Source: Hevea brasiliensis (Eukaryota; Streptophyta; Magnoliopsida; Malpighiales; Euphorbiaceae). Taken from it: a stretch of 64,000 nucleotides of DNA. Of the stretch, positions 11,064 through 23,048 are shown piece after piece (within the stretch, counting starts at the first letter, position 1; each line of letters opens with the position of its first letter). Location of the stretch: contig NC_079507.1 of assembly GCF_030052815.1 (NCBI RefSeq), forward strand, positions 58,469,119 through 58,533,118, written 5' to 3'. The position numbers and the translations under genes were made by a program. A model generated the notes under the pieces. It saw only the letters and a program-made list of their open reading frames with translations. It searched no databases and was not told the origin of the DNA.

Positions 11064-14000
11064 CATGGTCTCCAAAGGTTTTTTGAGTAGCTACAGCTGA
11101 GAAATTTCAAGGCATATGTAAAACTATCCTACTCTACATCACAAGAATGCAATAACAGCAATTGTAATAGCAGCAGCAGCAGTAGAAAAAGACAATAAAC
11201 AGAACTATGTAAAATAGCATACCATGGCTGTTGAGGTATTGTCCTGAGCAGCCCATGTTGATCCAACATAGAATAGCCAACAGCAGAATCTAGTTACCCG
11301 ACTGATCTTTTACCATCAGTGAGCCACCGACTCTCTTTTATCATAGGTGATGCCTCCATATAAAGTTGCAAGTGAAAATCAGGAGGAAGCTGAGTATGAG
11401 TGATGTAGGACCAGGAGAAGAAGAGTATCAAGAGAAACAAATTCTCAAGAAAATAAAATGAAATTAGAGAAACACATTCTCAAATAGGGGGAGAAATGAA
11501 TTCTCAAATAAACTCTATTTATTCTCAATAATAATCACAATCAAAACTGAAAAAATAGCCAAATTTTATAGGTATTTATAGACTAACAATCCTACTACTA
11601 TTAGACTTAAATAACCCTAATCAAATACTAATTAGGAACCCTAGATAAAAACAAACTAGAAACATAATAATAATAATCCTAATAATAATAAAATTCCTAA
11701 ACAATAAAACTCTATATTTCCTAATTCTACAACAAATAAAATTCCTAATTCTACTTCTCTTCCAATACTGCATTAAGTATGCTAATTTTGTGTTTTGATT
11801 TCTTCCTTGTAATTTTTTGGGGGACATTATTCTTCAAGTTGTAATTTTTATTTTTTCCTCCTGTGTCATTTTTTTTTCTTTTTAAAAAAAAAATAAAAAG
11901 GAATGCACGAAAACACATTGCACAAGCTGACACAAATACAATATGTATTATGATGAGAAGAACCTCAAAATCAATGTATTATGACTGCATAATCACGTGA
12001 AGTAGAAAGTAAAGGAAGTAAATGTGCTGGACATTAAAAGCAGTTTCCTAATTCTAATAACCAACAACAAATCCATTATAAAAATTTAAATTTAAATTTA
12101 AAAGTTCAATCTGCAAATATATTGGAGAGAAATTTACCATTGGTCACTGTTTTCCACCATTCATCTATTTGTTTTTCTTTTTGAAGCTGCTCATTATTTA
12201 AATACTCACTTGTTTATGTTTTCAATGACCAAATATTTTCACAAATGCTCATAAAATCAAGCAAGATGCCTTGAGGATTATTAGGATCTGAACTTCGATC
12301 TTCTCTATGAAATGATATAATCTTTCTGGTGGTCTCTACCCATCAGCAAAATTGCAATGTCCAAGTTTGCAAGTGACAAAGTTAAATCCCAAACACGAAT
12401 CCCTTTATATATTGTAAAAAAAAATGTCCAACAAATGCCAACAATGATTGAGTAAAGCAGATATAAATGCCTTGGACAAGTAAGGAATGATTGAATGATG
12501 ACAAATAAGTAGTGAAAGTGCAAAAGAAGATGCAATAATATATGACTACTGTAGAAAGGCATCAGAAATTTGCACTAAAAAACAACCTTTCTTAATTTAC
12601 TTCTGCAGTTCTCCAGGAAAAGGAGAACATATGAGAGTCGGCTTAAAATATATTTGAAAATATCAGTAACTAAAACAGCTTCATCAAAGAAATCCTAAAG
12701 ATAGTGGAAATTCCAAAATGACTGTTGAAAAATGGAGATGAGCAGGTTTATCAACTTGCACATATTATGCTACCCTGACAAACACATCCACTACACTTCT
12801 CACTAGTTACTCCTGCTCAGCATAACATAGCATTCTAAATTCCATTTATCAAAACCATATCTTCAATTATGAAATATTATAAAGTCCAAAAGAATAAAAG
12901 CCTAAGGTCCGGCAACATCACAAATATGCAATGTAATTCATTGATTGATAGTATCAGAAATTCAATGGAGAAAACATTATGAAAAGAGAGTCAAGAAACA
13001 CATTATATATAGAGGACAGAGTACAAGTAAAAGGAAGATATTTTTGCCTGAATTTGTTAACTTCAATAATTCAACAATTCTATCAATGGTTGCCACATAA
13101 ATCATGCTAGAAGTGAAAACAGCACCAAGAGTAGGTGCATGAGCATCATTCCTATAGCAAGGAGTCATGAGGAACACAAGCTTCTACTGATCAGGTGGTG
13201 GAGTAGTGCGAAGAGCATGTCTTATACAACGGAAAGCTCTTTCCCATTCCAAACTTCCTCTCTGAATAGAATTTGGAAGGTCCTACAAAATTATAAAAAA
13301 AAAAAAAAAAGAAAAAACACCATACATGACAAGCAAGAACATAAAATAGCTTCAGAAGCAGAATCCTAAGACATCAGAAAATGATAGTAATGAAATAAAA
13401 TGAGTGCAGGATTTTATGCACAGTGGAAACTTGTTGGTGCAGATTTCTTCCGTGAGTGAAAGAAATAGACAAACACATATCAAACCCCAATATTCATGTG
13501 CAACAAGTTACCAAATCAATAATTCATCTTCGCTTAAAACACTTGCTGGAATTAACTACTACAAGTCAAATTGAAGAGCATAACATAGAAAAGCGTCAAG
13601 AATTATTGTTTTACCAGATTGAAGCATCACTTTTCCAGATTGTATACAAGTACTTAAAAATAATTATCACCTCTCCACGCAACGGTTCTCCAAGTACACT
13701 TGGATATGTGATCGGCGAATAGCGCAAGTTTGCTACTGCTTCAACTGAAATGTTAGGAGTTATTTGAGACAGAATCCGATGAATACCAAATGTGGGACAA
13801 TGCAGGTGTTGTTCTAGCATTTGCATTTGTATATGCATGGCCATCATATCTTGCCTCCTATGGCTCTCCAAGATAAGTGTAAATAAAGCTTCATCATCTG
13901 GTATGGTCTCAATAAAAGGCAGCCCACTGCACAACAATTCATAGAAGGGCACTCTGCACTTATTCTCATCGACCAACAACCAAAAAACATCCAGACAACT

Positions 14001-14711
14001 GTGTAGCTGTTCAGTTAGAGCTTTGTCAGGTATAAATGATTTCACACAATCACATTCTTCAACTCCATGTTGTCTTTGATTACAATTAACCTGCCAGTAC
14101 AACATATGGCGGAAAATCTCAGAATGAGTCACTGGCTTTAAATTAAACTCAAGACAAGACCAGTTAAAATAATCTAGCAACAATAGCTGGCATAGGCTGC
14201 TTGTGGCATTATCTCTTATAGATAAGTTAACCCTTGTAAATTGTTGCCCATTACCAGAGATATCATATCAAATGATTTAACAGGAGACATAGTTGCGCCA
14301 GATGATGGTTCAGTTGCCGATTGAGCGAGATAACCACTACCATGAATTGAAGATAAGGGGGATGTAGGGTTTGAAGATTGAAAATTGGATGAATTGGGGA
14401 TTGAACTGGAAGGAGGAATCCTAGTCTGGTAAGTTCATAGATGACATTGGTTGACCAGCCTGACCAGCTGACATTTCGGAAGAGGATACAGAAAAAAGAA
14501 AGGATGGCAAGAAAGTATCGCAGTTAATATATCCTATGCTGCAGAAGCTCCATAAAGCAAAGAGAAGAAATTCTACCTTTGGGGCATGACTACCATTAGA
14601 TCAAAGAATAGAAGGCGCCAAAGTCAGTTGATGGGAGCTTTAGTTTGTTAGAGCTGTTGTCCACGTGTATAGTTTGTTATCAAAGTAGTTATAGGTAGCT
14701 TAGTTTGTTAG

Positions 14712-14723
14712 CTCTCTCTCTCT

Positions 14724-14775
<52 letters not shown>
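14712..14775. repeat. (CT)n/(TA)n compound microsatellite
   Basis: A short CT run (14712-14725) passes into about 50 bases of almost pure TA with one interruption. The DNA around it (14640-14900) has an LTR-like look but could not be classified. Confidence 0.85.
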
Positions 14776-14778
<3 letters not shown>

Positions 14779-15189
14779 CCGTGAGCTGAACAATGTAATT
14801 AGAGTTTTCCAATCAATGAATTCTGTGATACTGAACAACTAGAGATATAAGCACAGATTTTGTGACAGATTGCAGCCGATCTTGGTCCTGAGGTATATGC
14901 CATATTATCAATATACAAGCCTCATGGTTAACAAACATTGCATAATTAAACAGAATTAAATACTTAGCAAAAAGTTGGATTCAAACTTCTTTTAGAGCCC
15001 ACCAGAAACTAACTCTAGTGCTCAAAATCTAAAAGGAATTGCTCATGTCGAGAGCTCTCTGTTAAAAGTGACTAATCGCTTTTGTGTCTTGTCCCTGAGG
15101 ATTGGTACATTCAGGATAAATTTAACAACCATCAAACAAAAGCAACCAATAAAAGAATCATCTACACATTAAAAGAAAATTAATATGCA

Positions 15190-15961
15190 AAAAAGCCCTT
15201 TTTAAGCCCCTTGACAATTACTTTTAGAGTCAAATAAGTTCTTGTCAATTTAAATGATCCTTTTAAGTCCTTGACAATTACTCTTAGAGTCAAATAAGCC
15301 ATTGTCAATTTAGATTATCCTTTTAAGTCTTTACAACTACTCTTAGAGTCAAATAAGTCATTGTCAATTTAATTAATCCATTTAAACCCCTATGAATAAA
15401 AAATTCACTTTTACAAGCCTACACTCAAGGTTGTGTATTCTCTGTTGAACATGAGTCTAATATGTCCAGTGCCACTGGGTCATTTAGCGCTTAAAGCTCC
15501 TCTTCTACATCCAGTAAAGGACATGCAAAAAAGCATTGAATTCAGCATTAGGCATGCTGGATAACAATAAGAGTGCACAATTTTCAATAATTTATCTTCT
15601 ATAAATGGAATTAAGTCGCAAAGAGAGAGAGAAAAGTAAAGAGCTTAGCTCTTAGATTATGTAACAAAAATTAAAATTAACTAAATGTCTATCCATCATG
15701 CGTAAGTCACGTGATAGAAATTAGGCCTCTTTGATCCAAATTTTCATAGTTTTGACTTAAGAATAATTGTAATTGTTAGGAGCTTAAATGGATCAACTAA
15801 ATTGACAAGGGTTTATTTGACTAAAATGGTAATTATTAGGGGCTTAAATGGATTCATTGTTTGACTTTAAAAGTAATTGCCAAGTCTTAAATAGATCAAT
15901 TAAATTGACAAGTGTTTATTTAACTCTGTATAATGTCAAGGGCTTAAAAACTCTTTTTCCC
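15190..15961. mobile_element. Non-autonomous inverted-repeat element with tandem subrepeats
   Basis: The left end (AAGCCCTTTTTAAGCCCC) reappears inverted at the right end (GGGCTTAAAAACTCTTTTTCCC). The left arm holds about three copies of a 60-70 bp unit built on TTGACAATTAC, TTAGAGTCAAATAAG and TTGTCAATTTA, roughly 15217-15380. The right arm (about 15770-15955) carries the same unit inverted. A unique core of about 390 bp lies between. Long terminal inverted repeats made of tandem subunits are typical of foldback or Mutator-like non-autonomous elements. No transposase is present, and the target duplication could not be fixed. It lies in the first MED23-relic intron. Confidence 0.7.
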
Positions 15962-16374
15962 AAAAATTTATAACAATTCACCAATAGTATGATTAAAAAC
16001 AGCAACTTTTCAATATGTCAAGAATTTCATCAACAAAACCTATAGCTTCTATGTTGCCTCACTGTTACTAACTTTATTTTATACTTCCCGTAAGCAATGA
16101 TATAAAGTTATAAACTCACGGTTGTTCACAGTTCCAATGATCAGCTTTTTGACGGCTGCATCTCTGCGAAAAAATTGAAATTCAATTCAATTGAACTAAA
16201 CACGCATAAATGAAATGGACACATATATAAGCAGAAGAGGGAGAAACAAGTGAGAGGGAAATTTACTCCTAAATAGAAATTAAAGAGATCGATAATGGCA
16301 GCTCGTGCTGGGTGGAACTGGTAGTCGCGGGAAGCGGCTTTGGTTGCTGCTATTGATCTCTGCCTTTGATCCAT

Positions 16375-17517
16375 GCTTTGGTTTTTTTCACTCTATCTGA
16401 TTTGAGATTTCGAGAACAAATGGAGGATCCGACCTCTGGCCGGCTGGCCGCAATAGTACGCAGGAGCGAGCAAGAGTGAACGAAGAGCAATGAACAAGAA
16501 TGCCGCAGTTGGAAGTCAAGACTCCAGGCTCGGGCCTCAGGGACGTGAATTCCCTGGGCCGGCGAGCTTAAATGGAATTTGGGTCGGGCCTCTTACCAAA
16601 AACGGTCACAAACATAATTCCATTTGGACAATTCCGTATGATCCAAACGGCGAGAAAAAACACATCAGCATTATCCCTCGTGGGGGCTACCCTATTCCAC
16701 ACCAATACAATAAATAAAAAGAGAAATTTTTTTTTTTATCTCCTTATTATGCCGTAATGAACACATAAAATTTTATATTTTAAAAAATAAACAGAAACGT
16801 AATTATGATTATTAATATTTTTATTTTTTTATAATCTTTATATCTTATTAATAATTAAATTAATGAAAAGAAACAAAAGTACATGAAGAAATCAAATTTT
16901 AAAACATTATATTTATTTTTTAAAGTTTAAAAATTTAGCATTAATTATAATATAATGTAAGAATAAAAAAAAATATCTTAAATAAAAATATAAGCATGTC
17001 TGGAAACAAGAATATGACCGTTGACAGGATCCGGCTCTTTTCCCATGTCATCACTGATGCTTTCCTCGTAGACCGTGACCAGACAACTCCTCCCTTCTAT
17101 CTGCATTAAAAAAAAGCCTGAGACACTTCTAAGGAGAATTCATCTGTGGTAGTACTCACTGTTTACCATGCACCTAGGTTAATCTTAGCCGTCCGATCTC
17201 TGAATCATTCAAAAGTTCAGGCGCTGACTTTGTGTCTATAGCAGAAATAAAAAAAATGAAAGGCCCATACCTCTTCTTCATCAGTCTTGGCAAATCAAAA
17301 ATCCAAGCTTTTTTAGTTAGAGTATTCCACTAGTTCAAATGCACTTGTTTCTGAATAGACCTCAAAAGGAGCTCCTTCTCTCTCTATCTCTCTCTCTAGA
17401 TTCTTTTTCCCCCTTGTTTTTGTTGTTCTTTTCTCGTTTTCTGGTTTAGTCTATAGATTTCCTTTCTTGGTTTTGTGTTTTGAAGATTGAGTACCTGTAC
17501 CTGTAAGCAAAGATTTT
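16375..17517. other. Divergent intergenic region before the GH17 gene
   Basis: Holds the old MED23 promoter side (GC-richer, 16430-16600), an AT-rich middle, and the 5' leader of the GH17 gene with pyrimidine-rich CT runs at about 17377-17400. A short open frame at 16490-16717 shows no recognisable domain. Confidence 0.4.
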
Positions 17518-20500
17518 ATGGCTGTGCTGCTCTTGCTCTTCTTATTGGTAGTATCTGCGTTTTCTGCTGATGAAGGTAAGCTTCTATATGAAAGTGTGGT
17601 GGCTTTCATTTGGTTTTTAACTTTGAATCAGGTGTTTCTCTGTGGGTTTGGTTGGTGTTTGTTTATAACTCCTTGTTATGTGTTTAGCTCATTTGTACTC
17701 TTAACTCAATAGTCATTGCCATGTGTTTGTTTTACTTTGATAATGAATTATGATTTTTTCCTATTGTGTGTTGAATCATTCCATTACTTTCCATGTTTTC
17801 TCGCTTTTCTGTTTGCCTTGTCTTTCATTTTAAGTTGATTCCTCTGTCTACATTGATGTGCTTGGCCAGCTGGGTTTGGGAGGATTCTATATGGAATCTT
17901 AGCAGTGTTGTTTTGCTTTTGTTTTTTAATCATCTCTACTCATCAATGGCTTGTATCATCAATAAAATGGGTCTCATTTTTCTCTTATTATTCTGTATCT
18001 GCTAAATGCCTTTTTTCTCAATATTTTGTTTGCTATATTATTTGACTCTGGCTTAGCTTTTCATTGGCTAACTTGGATGGAAGATAGAATTATTGGTTAC
18101 AGAATGAAGTTTTGAACAAAACAATCATTAGTTGTTTCAAGTTCTTAATAGAGTGAAGTTTTGAATAAAACAATCATAAATTATTTTAATTTCTTAATGA
18201 TAGATTAGGTGCTAATTAATATTTTAGCTAAAAGAAGCAGCAGTATGGTTTCGAGTCACAATCTTGTTTTATTTTATTGCAAATCTTTCAGTAGAATACT
18301 GAAAATTAGAGATGGAGAGAGAGAGGGGGAAGGTAGGTTGGAAATTTCTCTTTCCCTTTGGTAGTTTACTTTGTTGCCACTTAAGTAGAAGCCTGTGCAC
18401 AAAAATCTTTCTCTTTGTTGAATATTTCTGATCTCTTTCTCTGCCCTCTTTAGTGGGAATCTCAAATGTATTGCGTCCCAGCTCATCTGGCAGTCCCTTA
18501 CCAGCTTCAACTGCATTTCCATACAATATGTTTGTAGGACCAGAGTACTGGTAGCATGAGGATTTGAAAACATATTTTGTTAAATGAAGTGGAATCCTAG
18601 AAATCTGCTTTGAAGGGTATTATTGGCATCTTGCTACTTTGGATTGTAACATGTATTTTCTATTCCACTACGTTATAAAAATATAGTGCAACCTCTACTT
18701 CTCTCAGCTGCAGAGGATTTTTTAAATACGTACATCCTGGTTACAGATCTGACTGTCAGGGTATTCTAGAGCACAAACCTACTTTAAATAAATTATACTG
18801 TGGTTAATTCCTTCTATTTTCTCCTTTAATATCTAGGTACTTATGGCAGGAAATTGATGTTGATGGTCATTGACTAAGTGCTTAAGCGTTCAACTATGAC
18901 CAAACTTAGGAGGGCAAACAACATAAAGTGTCTTGTGCCACCAAAATGACAGCAACAGTCTGAAAGTAACTTTAACTATAGGTTGTATGCAATACGGGGG
19001 ACTAACTTATAAAAATACTTGGCTCATAGGTTTTGATAATTGAAGTCAGAGATATGTATTTAAGCTCTAGAACATGGATTTAATCACGGTTGTGGAAATA
19101 GACATATCACTACCCTTTTTTTTAAAAAAAAAAAGAATACAAAGTTTATGAAATGAATAGATATTTAAATATATAATTAAAACTAAAATAAATAAATAAT
19201 AATAGGCATAAATGCATCAAATAATAATATTAAATTTATCATTTTTAGATATTATTGGCATTAATTAATTTAAAACTAAAATAACTAGGGTACCGGTAAT
19301 GGCACCCCTAAAACCTATGAATAACGGCCATTAAGTTATATAATGGCTGTTATTTAAAATATAGCATGGAATGATAGTATCTTCCTCCACAATGCAAAAC
19401 CTTGTTTTGAAATGGTGGTAGAAAAACAAAGAATATATGTATCTACACTAGACTAGCTCATCTATTTTCCCCCTTTTTTATCTTTTTCAGTCCAGGGTCT
19501 TCCTTTTTTATTATTTTTTTCCTGGAGTGGTACCTAATTATGCTTACTGTTATTGCGATGGTGTCTCATTGTGGTTTATAAATTGTGTGAACGTTTATCA
19601 GTCATTGGGGATGTACCTCACTGCTGTAAAAGGAGTTCAACTAAGGTTTAACATTTTTGGGAGCAGTTGTGTGTGAATTAAAGATATGAAAATGGTTCCT
19701 CCATGCTTGCCTATTTTTTTCCCGTACGTCAAATGCTTTCTTCTCCTGCATGCTTTGGTTATTCTCCTGTCAAAGTTTGTTTGTCTGATTTAAACCAGTT
19801 TTTCAAGCATTTGCGATCAAGTCATTGACGCTCCTGATTTACCATGAAGATGAAATATATTTTATCAAACGAGGACAATACGCTTGTCAAAATCCTTACA
19901 CTTGATTCACTTGTTCCAGATGCTTTCATTGGTGTGAATGTTGGTACTGCCCTCTCAGACATGCCAAGTCCAACTCAAGTGGTGGCGCTTCTTAAGGCTC
20001 AGAATATCCGACATGTCAGGCTCTATGATGCTGATCGAGCCATGTTGCTTGCACTTGCCAACACCGGCATCCGTGTAACAGTTTCTGTTCCTAATGATCA
20101 GCTTCTTGGTATTGGTCAATCAAATGCTACTGCAGCCAACTGGGTTGCTCGCAATGTAATAGTCCATGTTCCTGCCACCAACATCACAGCCATAGCAGTT
20201 GGATCTGAAGTCCTAACTACCCTACCAAATGCTGCCCCAGTCATAGTTTCCGCCCTAAAGTTCATCCACTCTGCCCTTGTTGCATCTAATCTTGATAGCC
20301 AAATTAAAGTCTCTACTCCACACTCTTCTTCCATCATCCTAGATTCCTTCCCCCCTTCCCAAGCTTTCTTTAATCGTACATGGGACCCATTCATGGTTCC
20401 CTTGCTGAAATTTTTGCAGTCAACTGGGTCGTACTTTATGCTAAACGTATATCCATATTATGATTACATGCAATCAAATGGTGTAATCCCTTTAGACTAC

Positions 20501-21910
20501 GCACTTTTCCGCCCCCTCCCTCCTAACAAGGAAGCTGTGGATGCTAATACACTTCTTCATTACACTAATGTCTTTGATGCCGTCGTTGATGCAGCATATT
20601 TTGCAATGTCCAATCTGAACTTCACCAATGTTCCCATTGTTGTGACTGAGTCTGGTTGGCCCTCCAAAGGTGACTCCAGTGAGCCAGATGCAACAATCGA
20701 TAATGCAAATACTTACAACAGTAACCTAATTAGGCATGTTCTTAATAACACCGGCACTCCCAAACATCCGGGGATTGCAGTTAGTACTTATATTTATGAG
20801 CTTTATAATGAAGATTTGAGTCCTGGACCAGTTTCTGAGAAGAACTGGGGGCTTTTTGATGCCAATGGGGTGCCGGTTTATATCTTGCACTTGACAGGTG
20901 CAGGTACTGTGTTGGCAAATGACACTACAAACCAGACCTTTTGTGTTTCGAAGGAAGGTGCTGACCCAAAGATGCTACAGGCAGCACTGGATTGGGCTTG
21001 TGGACCAGGAAAAGTTGATTGCTCACCTTTATTGCAAGGTCAACCATGTTATGAGCCAAACAATGTGGTTGCACATTCAACATATGCCTTTAATGCCTAT
21101 TTCCAGGAGATGGGCAAGTCTCCAGGGACCTGTGATTTTAAAGGGGTGGCTACAATAACTACCACTGACCCAAGTAAGAGTTTATATTTCCTTCAAGAGA
21201 GAAGTATATGCAACTATAGAACAGAAGAGACTTGGTAATTGATGTATGAACATTAAAACCTTTACACATCTAACTGAAAGGCAGTGGAGAAAATCTAACC
21301 ATGAATGGCCTGTCACTATGGGGGGCAAACTCCTTGTTGAAATGATCTATAGAGTTGGTGGCTTTTTTCTGCCAAGTAAAAACATTTAGTTCCTTCTGCC
21401 AAACAAGTTTTTGGAGAACCTGACTGCTAGATGGATTTTTTTGTAAGACATTTGCAGCAGAGGAAGTTTTCAGTCTGCATTTGCTTATTGTTTGCTGGCT
21501 TTACTTGCTTCCTATAGAATCACTAATACTGTTTTACTGATGCAGGTTATGGTTCTTGTAAATTTCCTGGAAGGTATTAATCCAAGCTTTTAAATCTAAC
21601 CTTTCTGATCAAGAATGTCTTACATCTCTTCTCATCCACCATCTCAATATCTCATTATTGTTTTATTTCTGAATTTCAAACTCTGCTTCAATGTCATGAT
21701 TTCCTGGCATATTTTGCTGAAGCTTCTTCTCTCTGCTTCTATTTTGAGTGTAGTGCTGGAAGAAATGGCACCTTGACGAATACCACATCGCTTGCCCCAT
21801 CTTCCAATTCAACAAGTTCTGACAGCCCTCCGCTACATCTCCATAATATCGGTTCTTTCACAACCTCTGTGATTATAGGTGCTTTGCTAATGAGTACAGT
21901 TTTCTTGTAA
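17518..21910 (+). CDS. GPI-anchored glucan endo-1,3-beta-glucosidase (GH17 + X8)
   Basis: Secreted hydrolase of beta-1,3-glucan (callose) at the cell wall or plasma membrane. Exons: 17518-17575, 19920-21173, 21546-21573 and 21754-21910, all with GT/AG borders, giving 498 residues. Residues 1-17 are a signal peptide (MAVLLLLFLLVV). The GH17 barrel runs from about residue 20 (DAFIGVNVG) to 340. Predicted acid/base is E116 in VGSEVL and nucleophile E263 in TESGWPSKG. An X8/CBM43 domain with its Cys pattern (TFCVSKEG..., CSPLLQGQPC..., GTCDF..., GSCKF) covers about 359-448. A Ser/Thr/Asn-rich stretch and a hydrophobic C-terminus (SVIIGALLMSTVFL) indicate GPI anchoring. Intron 1 is 2.3 kb. The ATG at 19844 lies in this intron and is not the start. 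Length and layout are normal for the family. Confidence 0.95.
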
Positions 21911-22501
21911 AACTGTGCATCTGTATTTCCTGCAAATCTTGGATGCTAATCATTTGGAAAATTTGGTTTCAAATCTCTTGGACAACTTGCAGCAATCCCA
22001 ATTTTGGTCCTCCTGGATAGGAGTAAAGGGGTGGCAAGATGAAGTAGTTCTATGTTCTATTCTAACATGAGCCTGGCCATTTGTTTTTGTACAAACCAGC
22101 CAAAAGGATTGCTTGGGAGTATTTTTGTATCCTTTGTTGTTAGGGTGATTTGGTTGTATTCTTTAAACGGAACTTGCGATGTTCATTTTTATTTAATGGT
22201 ATGATTATTTTTGTTAAGTTGCACAAATTTTGATAAATTGCTTCTTCCAGCTACTGCCGGAGCCTTTCTGTCCAGAGTCTTTCGAATTTGTAATCACATT
22301 TTGTGTTTTACCTTGTTGAACACTGCATATTCTTGATGATTTTTTTTTTTAACCTCAGCGTGTAGATCTCATTCGAAAGTTTTAAACTACTGTGTAACAT
22401 CTGAAACAGGAATTAACCTTATTGGGTTGTGTGAAAATAATAAAAAAAAAAAAAAGAAAAAAAAAAAGAAAGAATTTACTACACCTAGTGCATGCAATAC
22501 A
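21911..22501 (+). other. GH17 3' UTR and convergent spacer
   Basis: No ORF. It contains A-rich runs at 22439-22470 and is shared with the opposing dynein light chain gene. Confidence 0.4.
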
Positions 22502-22876
22502 TTATTCAATGGCATCGTCACTCCCATTTGAATTTCTGATGGTCATCACATGACGTGCTTCACAAATGAACCCAGCACAACTGGAGAACTGAACTGCTGA
22601 TTGGTAATGTCGGTTACAATATGGCTTGTTGCAATAATTACATTTGGAAGAAGAAGCCAACAATCTGAAAACACTGTCTGCACATGCAGCTTCTATTTCT
22701 TCCGCATCCACTCTCATCACACCTTGGAAAGCCTTCCATTTTCCATGCTTGCAAAGCAAATGAATGCAGGAAGACCCTGTATTTTCTTGGTCCAGGTTTA
22801 TGCAATCACAATAACAACTTCTAGAGCATAAAAATCCTTTACATTTTAACAATAGCTGAAAGCTATTAATATTCAC
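22502..22876 (-). CDS. Cys-rich hypothetical ORF (uncertain)
   Basis: An open frame of about 124 codons, ending at 22502, on the same strand as the dynein light chain gene and only 173 bp past its stop. It has no ATG in a sensible place: the first possible start is GTG. It reads like an internal or terminal exon with clustered cysteines (CNYCNKPYCNRHYQ; SSCAGFICEARH). I do not recognise a family. It could be part of the dynein gene's 3' UTR, an alternative last exon, or an exon relic. Confidence 0.3.
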   Translation of the reverse strand: MNINSFQLLLKCKGFLCSRSCYCDCINLDQENTGSSCIHLLCKHGKWKAFQGVMRVDAEEIEAACADSVFRLLASSSKCNYCNKPYCNRHYQSAVQFSSCAGFICEARHVMTIRNSNGSDDAIE

Positions 22877-23048
22877 GACCAGAATTAGGAATCAACTGGT
22901 TAAAGATGAAAAATGAGAGTTCTATGGCTGAAAAGATGAAAAATTTTGAATATTACACTGTAATTTGAAATACCAAAAAAAAATAAAACTATGATATCAA
23001 TGAAAACATACATAAGCCAATGAGTGTGGCACTCAATTTTGCAAACCA

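Larger units (their letters stand above)
5885..16374 (-). pseudogene. MED23: MED23 (Mediator subunit 23) pseudogene relic
   Basis: Decayed copy of the gene for Mediator subunit 23, a roughly 1600-residue protein of the RNA polymerase II coactivator. Blocks matching remembered plant MED23, in order: 16267-16374 (start, MDQRQRSIAATKAA); about 13671-14590 (including HAPKVEFLLFAL, NLKPVTHSEIF, SVEAVANLRYSPITYP); 13048-13282 (GSLEWERAFRCIRHAL, ATIDRIVELLKLTNS); about 12133-12345 (FHREDRSSDPNNPQ, KQIDEWW); 11223-11395 (FHLQLYMEAS); 5885-6057 (LLHSFFSNLPQEWLEG). Several exon edges keep GT/AG sites. Lesions include stops at 13184-13186, near 12220 and in the 11.2-11.4 kb block; frameshifts near 14430, 11250 and 5960; and a 5-bp TCTTG duplication near 14150. 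The middle of the protein, roughly half its length, is missing. A gypsy element and a LINE scrap lie in the last recognisable intron. It cannot encode Mediator. A working copy presumably exists elsewhere. Confidence 0.88.

Noticed and set aside
19844..19919. ATG at 19844 as the start of the GH17 glucanase
   Set aside because: The codons before DAFIGVN lack a signal peptide and end in a good acceptor (TTCCAG). Splicing from 17518-17575 restores a signal peptide and frame.
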